A stretch of DNA of 7,783 nt from Acidimicrobiaceae bacterium (GTDB lineage Bacteria; Actinomycetota; Acidimicrobiia; Acidimicrobiales; Bog-793). Made by a program: the position numbers and the translations under genes. The DNA is taken from positions 1 through 7,783 of the forward strand of contig DAHUZG010000096.1 in NCBI GenBank assembly GCA_027306715.1. The letters are read 5' to 3'. Positions 1 to 5,570 of this stretch are shown here, piece by piece (position 1 is the first letter of the stretch; each line of letters begins with the position of its first letter). The notes beneath the pieces were generated by a model. That model had not been told where the DNA came from and did not search any database. It was given only the letters and a program-made list of their open reading frames with translations.

Positions 1-665
1 TCGCCGCCTTCGCCGCCCTTCCCTGCCAGGACCCCGAGGCGGCGGCCAGGGAGCTCGAGCGATGCGTGCGCGAGCTCGGGTTCAAGGGAGCGCTCGTCAA
101 CGGACACACCAACGGCGAGTACCTCGACGACGAGAAGTTCCTCGTCATCTGGGAGCGGGCAGAGGCGCTCGGGGTCCCGATCTACCTCCACCCGAGCTGG
201 CCGCCGGAGGAGCCGCACTGCGTACGCGGCTACGACGAGCTCCAGGGCGCCGCCTGGGGTTGGGCCTTCGAAACGGGCTCGCACGCCTTGCGCCTCGTGG
301 CCTGCGGGCTGTTCGACCGCTTCCCCGGCACCCGGCTGATCATCGGGCACATGGGCGAAGGGATCCCCTTCACGCTCTGGCGCCTCGACGACCGCTGGGC
401 GACCTACGAGCCGCGCCGCCCGCTCGAGAAGCGCCCCTCGGAGTACGTGCGGGAGAACTTCTGGATCACCACCTCCGGGGTCTCCTCACCCGAGCCGCTG
501 CAGTGCAGCATCGCCGCCCTTGGCGCCGACCGGGTGATGTTCGCCGTCGACTACCCGCACCAGGACCAGCAGGAGGCGGCGGACTTCATCCGCCAGACCC
601 CGCTCGAGAACGACGAGCGAGAGCTCATCGCGCACGGCAACGCCGAGCACCTCCTCGGCCTGTGA
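1..665 (+). CDS. Amidohydrolase-2 (ACMSD/resorcylate decarboxylase-like) family protein, 3' part
   Basis: This is the C-terminal part of a metal-dependent TIM-barrel hydrolase or decarboxylase of the amidohydrolase-2 family. The frame is already open at the window edge (first full codon at 3) and the protein clearly starts upstream, so the GTG at 66 is internal. Visible landmarks are GFKGALVNGHTNGEYLDD, the HPSW motif (His codon at 189), GHMGEGIPF (His codon at 348) and the C-terminal VDYPH (Asp codon at 549). In this family these supply a metal-binding His, a catalytic or metal His and the metal-binding Asp. The N-terminal HxH or ExH motif lies outside the window. Known members include ACMSD, gamma-resorcylate, 2,3-dihydroxybenzoate and 5-carboxyvanillate decarboxylases, so a cytoplasmic aromatic-acid decarboxylase is plausible, but a hydrolase acting on another substrate cannot be excluded. 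The stop overlaps the P450 start (GTGA), implying co-translation. Confidence 0.88.
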   Translation, partial: AAFAALPCQDPEAAARELERCVRELGFKGALVNGHTNGEYLDDEKFLVIWERAEALGVPIYLHPSWPPEEPHCVRGYDELQGAAWGWAFETGSHALRLVACGLFDRFPGTRLIIGHMGEGIPFTLWRLDDRWATYEPRRPLEKRPSEYVRENFWITTSGVSSPEPLQCSIAALGADRVMFAVDYPHQDQQEAADFIRQTPLENDERELIAHGNAEHLLGL

Positions 666-1936
666 GCTGCGAAGACGGCCCCGCGCCGGCTGCGAGCACC
701 GGCGACGCGGCCTCTCCGGCCCTCGAGCGGTTCTCCCTCTACGAGATCTCGGTCGCCGCGGCCTACGCCGCCTACGAGCGCTTCCGGACCCTTTACGCGG
801 TGGCTCACAGCGAGTCGTTCGGCGGCCATTTCATCCTGACCCGCCACCGCGACGTCAAGTCGGCGGCGCGTGACTGGCAGCGCTTCTCCTCGGCCCAGGG
901 CGTCGACCTGCCGAAGAACGCCACGCGCACGACGGTCATCGCCAGCGACCCGCCGCTGCACGACGAGCTGCGGGCGCTCGACCAGGAGGTGCTCAACCCG
1001 AAGACGATCGAGGCGCTCCGCCCCTACGTCGTCTCCCAGGCACACCGGCTGGTCGACGGCTTTGCTGCCACCGGCTCCTGCGACCTCGTCGCCGATTTCT
1101 GCGAGCAGCTGCCGCCGGCGCTGATCTGCCGGATAGTCGGGCTCGACGAGGATCTCGCCTTCGAGATGCGCCAAGTCTCGATCGCCCTCGGCGACAGCTT
1201 CGACGACCCCGAGCGGCACGCCGCCGCCCTTGAGGAATTCCGCGGCTTCGTGTTGCCCCAGATCGAGAAGCGCCGGGCGTCACCGCGCGACGACTTCCTC
1301 ACTCGCCTCGCCAACGAGCCGTTCCGAGGCGCGCCGATCGAGGACGAGTCGATCGTGCAGACGATGATCGGCTTCCTCCTCGCCGGCCACGAGTCGACGA
1401 CGGCTGCGATGTCGAGCCTGTTTTTCCACCTGCTCTCGCGGCGGGAGCTGGCGTCGGCGGTGGTCGCAGACGACCGCCTTCTCTCGGCGGCGATCGAGGA
1501 GACCCTGCGGCTCGATACGCCCTTCCACCAGTTCCGGCGGACGACGACCTGCCCGGTGGAGATCGACGAGAACGAGCTCCCAGCCGGCTCCGACGTGCTC
1601 GTGAACTACGCCGCCGCCAACCGCGATCCGGCGGTCTTCGAGCGGCCCGACGAGTTCCTCCTCGGGCGACGCCGCAACCCGCATCTCGCTTTCGGTTTCG
1701 GCGTGCACACCTGCGTCGGCGCCCCGCTGGCGCGGATGGAGCTTCGCGTCGCCGTCCCGGAGCTGCTGCGGCGCTTGCCCGACCTCGAGCTGGCGGTCGA
1801 CGCGGCCGAGGTCGAGTGGGAGTTCCTCGGTGGCAACCTCGCCTTCATCCGTTCGCTGCCGGCGCGCTTCACCGCGGAGCGTGGCAGGCGGCAAGTGAGT
1901 AGGCACGTAGCTGGTCGACGGCTTCCGCCGACGTGA
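662..1936 (+). CDS. Cytochrome P450, soluble bacterial type
   Basis: This is a complete heme-thiolate monooxygenase of 424 residues, the usual size of soluble bacterial class I P450s, with no N-terminal membrane anchor. The I-helix oxygen-activation motif is AGHESTT at residues 241-247. The ExxR motif is E280-T-L-R283. The heme loop FGFGVHTCVGAPLAR starts at residue 344, and Cys351 is the heme ligand. The GTG start at 662 is chosen because it overlaps the upstream stop as GTGA and gives a normal length; no clear Shine-Dalgarno is visible, which fits translational coupling. The acid-alcohol pair of the I-helix reads Glu-Ser rather than Asp/Glu-Thr. No ferredoxin or ferredoxin reductase gene is in the window, so redox partners must be encoded elsewhere. 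The last 20 or so residues are an Arg-rich tail beyond the conserved fold. The substrate is unknown; pairing with an amidohydrolase suggests an aromatic compound, but that is inference. Confidence 0.95.
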   Translation: MSCEDGPAPAASTGDAASPALERFSLYEISVAAAYAAYERFRTLYAVAHSESFGGHFILTRHRDVKSAARDWQRFSSAQGVDLPKNATRTTVIASDPPLHDELRALDQEVLNPKTIEALRPYVVSQAHRLVDGFAATGSCDLVADFCEQLPPALICRIVGLDEDLAFEMRQVSIALGDSFDDPERHAAALEEFRGFVLPQIEKRRASPRDDFLTRLANEPFRGAPIEDESIVQTMIGFLLAGHESTTAAMSSLFFHLLSRRELASAVVADDRLLSAAIEETLRLDTPFHQFRRTTTCPVEIDENELPAGSDVLVNYAAANRDPAVFERPDEFLLGRRRNPHLAFGFGVHTCVGAPLARMELRVAVPELLRRLPDLELAVDAAEVEWEFLGGNLAFIRSLPARFTAERGRRQVSRHVAGRRLPPT

Positions 1937-1938
1937 TC

Positions 1939-1961
1939 CGTCCTCGCGCGTGGCGAGGACG
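1939..1961 (+). terminator. Hairpin terminator candidate after the P450 gene
   Basis: A perfect 9-bp GC-rich stem (CGTCCTCGC / GCGAGGACG) with the 5-nt loop GCGTG begins two bases after the P450 stop. No T-run follows, which is common for terminators in GC-rich actinobacteria. Its position fits the end of the amidohydrolase-P450 transcript. Its 3' arm also contains a GAGGA that could serve as ribosome binding site for the small ORF at 1968, so a regulatory role in read-through RNA is an alternative. Confidence 0.55.
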
Positions 1962-1967
1962 AGCGAG

Positions 1968-2072
1968 ATGATGACCCAACTGATTCGAACGGCGCTCATT
2001 CGAACGGCGCTCATTCGAACGGCGCTCATTCGAGCGCCATGGCGTCGACGGCGAGCGCACGGACTCGAGTGA
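1968..2072 (+). CDS. Possible small ORF (34 aa) with LIRTA pentapeptide repeats
   Basis: An ATG at 1968 (with a second ATG at 1971) opens a 34-codon frame ending in TGA at 2070-2072. GAGGA at 1955-1959 lies 8 nt upstream, a good Shine-Dalgarno distance. The peptide begins MMTQ, has three LIRTA units plus a partial LIRA encoded by the 15-bp tandem repeat, and ends in a Pro-Trp and Arg-rich tail. It could act as a leader peptide or small amphipathic protein ahead of the GMC oxidoreductase, or be a chance reading of the repeat. I recognise no family. The Shine-Dalgarno and spacing are seen; expression and function are not known. Confidence 0.3.
   Translation: MMTQLIRTALIRTALIRTALIRAPWRRRRAHGLE
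1983..2038 (+). repeat. 15-bp tandem direct repeat, 3 perfect copies plus a partial one
   Basis: The unit ATTCGAACGGCGCTC occurs at 1983-1997, 1998-2012 and 2013-2027 without mismatch, followed by a degenerate partial copy ATTCGAGCGCC at 2028-2038. Each full copy contains the 6-bp palindrome TTCGAA. The array lies between the hairpin after the P450 gene and the start of the GMC oxidoreductase, in the latter's probable leader. A 15-bp period is a multiple of three, so every frame stays open through the array. It could be a cluster of protein-binding sites, a coding repeat or simple slippage expansion. Confidence 0.95.
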
Positions 2073-2089
2073 CGCAGCACATCATGGCC

Positions 2090-2095
2090 AAGGAG
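2090..2095 (+). promoter_or_regulatory. Shine-Dalgarno AAGGAG for the GMC oxidoreductase
   Basis: AAGGAG sits 9 nt before the GTG at 2105 (12 nt before the GTG at 2108). The in-frame ATGs at 2039 and 2084 have no comparable site. The 2039 ATG also lies immediately after the tandem repeat and would add a low-complexity N-terminus ahead of the FAD-binding strand. Confidence 0.6.
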
Positions 2096-2104
2096 AGAGC
2101 GGGA

Positions 2105-3769
2105 GTGGTGAGCGACAGCCCAGAGCAGCATTACGAGGCCCTCGTCATCGGGTCGGGCGCGGCCGGCAGCATCGCGGTCAAAGAGCTGACCGAGCGCGGG
2201 CTTCACGTGCTGCTGCTCGAAGCCGGGCGTGACATCACCGAAGCGGACTTCGTCCCCCCGCCCGTGACACGGCCCCGGCCGATGGGGATCGGACTCGGCC
2301 CCCGAGTCCGTGCAGGGCTGCGTGGGCAGCACGTGCAAGCGCGCCGGGCGTTCTTCACCGAACGGACGAGCCCCTTTCTCGTCAACGACCGCCAACACCC
2401 CTACGCGAGTGACGGCGACTATTTCCTCTGGATCCGCGGGCGCCAGCTCGGGGGGAGGCTCCATGCCTACGGCCGTGTGCTCATGCGGGCCTCCGACCAC
2501 GAGTTCAAGGCAGCGAGCCGCGACGGTCACGGCGAGGACTGGCCCATCTCGTACGCTGATCTCGCGCCTTACTACGATGCGATCGAGGAATTCGTCGGCA
2601 TCTACGGGACCACAGAGGGCCTGGCCACGCTGCCCGACGGGGTCTACCGGGGGCCCTCCCCGTTGAGCGTGGCCGAGCGCGAGTTCAAGGCCAAGGTCGA
2701 GAAGCGGTGGCCGGAGCGTCACGTGATCCCGTGGCGGTGGGCTGCCCCGAACCCGCACCGAGTTCCGCTCGGGATCGTGGCGGCCCGACAGACCGGCCGG
2801 CTGACGACGCGTACCGACGCCATCGTTCGCCGGATCACGGTCGACGGGAAGGGCGACAGAGCAGCCGGCGCCGTCTACATCGACCGGCACACCAAGCGTG
2901 AGCACGAGGTCAAGGCTGACATGGTCTTCCTCTGCGCCTCCACCATCGAGTCAGTCCGAATTCTGCTGAATTCAGCCTGCGGGCAGCATCCGAACGGGCT
3001 GGGCAACTCCTCTGGGGTGTTGGGCCGCTATTTCATGGACCAGCTGCCGAGCCTGCTCTTTGCCTCCGATCCCTCGCGAACGGGCTTCGAGGTCATAAAG
3101 GACCCTGCGCCGCACGATCCCTACTACCCCGCGGCGGGCGGCATCTACATCCCGCGCTTCGACGACCTTGCACAAGAGCAGGCTCGCGGCTTCGCCAGGG
3201 GCTGGGCGATGCAAGGCACGATCGGCCGACTTCCGGTGCCGGCGACCTCGCAGGCGATCGTCGGCCTCATGGGGTTCGGGGAGATGCTTCCCGATCCGGA
3301 CAACCGCATCATGATCGATCCGAGGAAGGTCGACGCATGGGGCATCCCGGTGCCGAGGATCCGGGTCGCTCTCGGTCCGAACGAGCGGGCGCTGCTGAAG
3401 GCTCAGGTCTCGGACCTTCACGAGATGGCCGAGTACTGCGGCTACGACGTCAACTTCTCGGGATCGAGCCTCGGGCTCGAGTCGCGCCGCGTCTGGCCGA
3501 ACGCCGACCCGGTCAGCCGCGCCATCTTCCGCGCGTCCTTCAAGAAGAGCCTGGCGATCGGTGCGGCGATCCACGAATGCGGGGGCGCCCGCATGGGTGA
3601 TGACCCTGCACGGTCGGTGCTCAACCAGTACAACCAGTCCTGGGACGTCCCCAACCTGTTCGTCACCGACGCCAGCTCGTACGTGACCTCCGGCGCCGCC
3701 GGACCGACGCTCACGATCATGGCGCTCACGGCGCGCGCCTGCGAGCACGCCGCCGGGCATCACTGCTGA
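2105..3769 (+). CDS. GMC-family FAD-dependent oxidoreductase, C-glycoside 3-oxidase-like
   Basis: The protein is 554 residues from the GTG at 2105; upstream in-frame starts at 2039 and 2084 are possible. The N-terminal Rossmann dinucleotide fold begins about 10 residues in, with GSGAAG at residues 16-21 and the FAD-ribose acidic residue Glu39 in LLLEAGRD. LGGRLHAYGR and GEDWPISYADLAPYYD follow, typical of glucose/pyranose-type GMC enzymes. The C-terminal GMC domain has HECGGARMG with catalytic His490, then NLFVTDASS and AGPTLTIMALTARA. The second active-site position, normally Asn in an NPTLT motif, appears to be Gly533. No export signal is evident, so it is probably cytoplasmic. Related FAD enzymes (CarA-type) oxidise the sugar 3-OH of C-glycosides, and the convergent neighbours match the partner deglycosidase subunits, which is the main reason for this call. 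Glucoside 3-dehydrogenase or another GMC activity is the alternative. A hairpin separates it from the P450, suggesting its own transcript. Confidence 0.88.
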   Translation: MVSDSPEQHYEALVIGSGAAGSIAVKELTERGLHVLLLEAGRDITEADFVPPPVTRPRPMGIGLGPRVRAGLRGQHVQARRAFFTERTSPFLVNDRQHPYASDGDYFLWIRGRQLGGRLHAYGRVLMRASDHEFKAASRDGHGEDWPISYADLAPYYDAIEEFVGIYGTTEGLATLPDGVYRGPSPLSVAEREFKAKVEKRWPERHVIPWRWAAPNPHRVPLGIVAARQTGRLTTRTDAIVRRITVDGKGDRAAGAVYIDRHTKREHEVKADMVFLCASTIESVRILLNSACGQHPNGLGNSSGVLGRYFMDQLPSLLFASDPSRTGFEVIKDPAPHDPYYPAAGGIYIPRFDDLAQEQARGFARGWAMQGTIGRLPVPATSQAIVGLMGFGEMLPDPDNRIMIDPRKVDAWGIPVPRIRVALGPNERALLKAQVSDLHEMAEYCGYDVNFSGSSLGLESRRVWPNADPVSRAIFRASFKKSLAIGAAIHECGGARMGDDPARSVLNQYNQSWDVPNLFVTDASSYVTSGAAGPTLTIMALTARACEHAAGHHC

Positions 3770-3784
3770 CCGCGTCAGCGGCTA

Positions 3785-3817
3785 GGCCGAGTCTGCGCAG
3801 GCGCGACGCCGTCGGCC
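3785..3817. terminator. Weak bidirectional terminator candidate between convergent genes
   Basis: The 62-bp gap between the convergent GMC and TIM-barrel stops holds inverted arms GGCCGA (3785-3790) and TCGGCC (3812-3817), with a smaller GGCGCGACGCC fold inside. The stem is short, the loop long and there is no T-run. The call rests mainly on position, since both transcripts must end nearby. Confidence 0.25.
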
Positions 3818-3831
3818 CCCTCACGCGGTGA

Positions 3832-4815
3832 TCAGCGGTGGAGCTTGGCGTACTCGTCGATGTAGCGTCGCATCATCGCCTGCTGCTCGGCCACGACCTG
3901 GAACGAGTCGGTCGGCGGCCCCTCGTACTCGCTCGAGATCCAGCCCCTGTAGCTGTTGTCGAGGAGGGCGAAGACGAGGTCGCGGTAGCGGACGTCGGGC
4001 TCGTCTCCGTCGAGCATCGAGAAGAACTTGGCGTGCACGTGGATGACGTGGCGGAAGATCTGCCCGAGGTCGGCGGGATCGGAGTGGCCATGGCTGCCCC
4101 AGAGGTGCACCGCCCACTCCGCAGACTCGGACCCGGCGCCAAAGCTCGCCACGAGCTCCTCACCGTCGCCGCGGCCCTTGGAGGGATCCGACCAGAGCGC
4201 GACCAGCTTGTCGACCGGCTCGGGGCTGAGACCGGTCGCGATGCCGCGCTGGCGGCGGAAGGCCGGGATCGAGCGGGAGAAGATGCCGGCGTCGGGGATG
4301 AGGCCGAGGTGCGGGGTGTCGAGCCGGTCACACTGGGCGACGAGCTCGAGGGTCGTCGGGTTGTCGAGGTTGAGCGGGCAGTGCAGCTCGTAGCCGAGCC
4401 GCACCCCGAGCTTCTCGGAGGTCGGCAGCAGCCGCTCGACGATCCCCGCCGCGTAGTACTGCAGGCGGACGATCGGGAATCCGAGACGGGCTGCGCCCCG
4501 GAGCTGGGGGAGGTGATAGGCGACGAGCTCGTCGTCGCTCAAGGCGCTGCCGTCGAATCGCATGAACGGGTCGGCGTAGCTGCCGTACGACGTCGGCGTG
4601 AGGCCATGGCGCTCCCGAGCGCTGCGGAAGGCCGTGACGAACTCGTCGGGGACGTTCGGGAAATCGCGGTGGTGCGCCGGCCCGACGATCTCCACGCCGC
4701 CGCCGAGCTGGCCGGCGTTGTGCATCAGGTCCTCGAAGGACCAGACACAGCTCACCCACTCGTTCGTGAAGCTGTGGAAGGTGACGCCGAGGTTGAGGTC
4801 GAAGGTTGCAGGCAT
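3832..4815 (-). CDS. Sugar phosphate isomerase/epimerase-type TIM barrel, putative C-glycoside deglycosidase alpha subunit
   Basis: This 327-aa protein has the xylose-isomerase-like TIM-barrel (AP-endonuclease-2) fold. The expected metal-binding set appears in order: Glu143 in YELHCPL, Asp175 in GLIPDAG, His261 in HVHAKFF (HxK motif) and Glu296 in ISSEYEG. An early GGGVEIVG at 38-45 and FPIVRLQYY at 113-121 fit barrel strands. In C-glycoside deglycosidases of the DgpB/DgpC and CarB/CarC type, an alpha subunit of this fold binds Mn2+ and cleaves the C-C bond of a 3-oxo-glucoside, working with a small DUF6379 beta subunit. The gene directly upstream looks like that beta subunit: its TGA is separated from this ATG by a single G (TGAGATG), so the two are surely co-translated. 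There is no signal peptide. Without that partner the call would only be a generic sugar isomerase/epimerase; O-glycoside 3-oxo lyase activity remains possible. Confidence 0.85.
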   Translation of the reverse strand: MPATFDLNLGVTFHSFTNEWVSCVWSFEDLMHNAGQLGGGVEIVGPAHHRDFPNVPDEFVTAFRSARERHGLTPTSYGSYADPFMRFDGSALSDDELVAYHLPQLRGAARLGFPIVRLQYYAAGIVERLLPTSEKLGVRLGYELHCPLNLDNPTTLELVAQCDRLDTPHLGLIPDAGIFSRSIPAFRRQRGIATGLSPEPVDKLVALWSDPSKGRGDGEELVASFGAGSESAEWAVHLWGSHGHSDPADLGQIFRHVIHVHAKFFSMLDGDEPDVRYRDLVFALLDNSYRGWISSEYEGPPTDSFQVVAEQQAMMRRYIDEYAKLHR

Positions 4816-4816
4816 C

Positions 4817-5284
4817 TCAGCTCCAGAGGGGCGCCGGCTCGGCGAGCGGCAGCCGCACGTGCGAGGTGCTCGAGCGCACCACGCGACCGACGGTAGCGTA
4901 CGGCATGATCAGATGAAGGCTGCCGACGAGCTCGTGCATGCCGGGCTCGAGCGTTGCCTCGAGGGGGACGACCAGCTGGGCGGGGTCGAGCACGAACCAG
5001 ACGAGGTCAACCCGGTCCCGAAGCTCGGCCAGAGGGTAGGAGCTGGCGTAAAGCCCGAGAACCAGGCTTTCCGGATCGATCTCGCGGCCGTCGATCGAGA
5101 GGTCGATGCCGGCGATGCAGGAGGCCGGCAGCGAGCGGTAGTCGGTCAGGCGCACGGCGACCCGCACCGCCGGACGGCCCAGGTGCTCGATCGGCACGAG
5201 CTCGGACCCGGCGAGGAACTGCCGGGAGACCGGATCCTGGCGGGGCGCCGGACGAGGGGCGAGGGGTGGTGCGTCTGCGCTCAT
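4817..5284 (-). CDS. DUF6379-like protein, putative C-glycoside deglycosidase beta subunit
   Basis: From the ATG at 5284 the protein has 155 residues, in keeping with the small beta subunits of C-glycoside deglycosidases. After a Pro-rich N-terminus of about 18 residues, the conserved core includes VRLTDYRSLPASCIAGIDL followed by IDGREIDPESL (about 44-74) and a C-terminal segment with HELVGSLHLIMPY. This pattern (an YRSLP-type motif before an IDG hairpin) is what I associate with DUF6379. It is predicted to be mostly beta strands, without signal peptide or membrane segment. In known complexes the beta subunit packs against the TIM-barrel alpha subunit near the active site. GAAGG at 5295-5299 gives a Shine-Dalgarno 10 nt upstream of this ATG. 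The frame stays open to an ATG at 5467, which would add 61 residues unlike the family. Family assignment is from memory of motifs. Confidence 0.75.
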   Translation of the reverse strand: MSADAPPLAPRPAPRQDPVSRQFLAGSELVPIEHLGRPAVRVAVRLTDYRSLPASCIAGIDLSIDGREIDPESLVLGLYASSYPLAELRDRVDLVWFVLDPAQLVVPLEATLEPGMHELVGSLHLIMPYATVGRVVRSSTSHVRLPLAEPAPLWS

Positions 5285-5294
5285 GAGCTGCGTG

Positions 5295-5299
5295 CCTTC
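5295..5299 (-). promoter_or_regulatory. Shine-Dalgarno GAAGG for the DUF6379-like gene
   Basis: Read on the minus strand, GAAGG lies 10 nt before the ATG at 5284. It favours this start over the far upstream in-frame ATGs at 5467 and 5341, and it gives a protein of normal family size. Confidence 0.45.
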
Positions 5300-5518
5300 A
5301 CTTGTCAGGACGGCGACACGCCGTCGCTCGAGGTTAGCCATCGCGCCTGGGTTCTGGGTGTGAAGCCCCGACACCTCGTACGCCAGGCGAGCGCGGTCGT
5401 CGCCCGCCAGGCGAAGGACAAGGGCGCGCAGGCGCTGCTCGCTCCGGCCGTCGACCTCCACCGCCATCTGCTCTGGGGACGGACCGGCTCGACCCGGCGC
5501 TCTGGCTCGACTGACTCC

Positions 5519-5547
5519 GCTCGGCCCCGACCCGGGGGCGGCCGAGC
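5519..5547 (-). terminator. Terminator hairpin after the LppX-like gene
   Basis: A perfect 8-bp stem, GCTCGGCC (5519-5526) with GGCCGAGC (5540-5547) and a 13-nt loop, lies 23 nt beyond the stop of the minus-strand LppX-like gene. CCGGCTCG at 5484-5491 could pair instead with CGAGCCGG at 5543-5550, giving a longer alternative fold. No T-run follows. The rest of the 286-bp gap (5285-5570) must carry the promoter of the two-gene deglycosidase unit if the hairpin terminates, but I see no convincing -35/-10 pair there. Confidence 0.45.
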
Positions 5548-5570
5548 CGGTAGGCGACGGCGAAGCGATG

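Noticed and set aside
62..661. Upstream extension of the P450 reading frame to an ATG at 62
   Set aside because: The extension is an Arg/Pro-rich off-frame reading of the amidohydrolase gene, which has clear family motifs in its own frame. The P450 starts at the GTGA overlap.
1983..2038. CRISPR-like array
   Set aside because: The repeats are directly adjacent with no spacers, and the unit is only 15 bp.
1280..2905. 541-codon minus-strand ORF
   Set aside because: It is antisense to the P450 and GMC genes, has no recognisable domain, and crosses the tandem repeat only because its period is a multiple of three.
2965..2976. 12-bp palindrome GCTGAATTCAGC
   Set aside because: It lies inside the GMC coding region with a partial direct copy of GAATTC nearby. 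It has no loop for a hairpin and no regulatory context, so it is most likely chance.
3838..4896. 352-codon plus-strand ORF
   Set aside because: It is the mirror of the TIM-barrel gene, with Val/Glu/Arg-rich composition typical of antisense frames in GC-rich DNA and no motifs.
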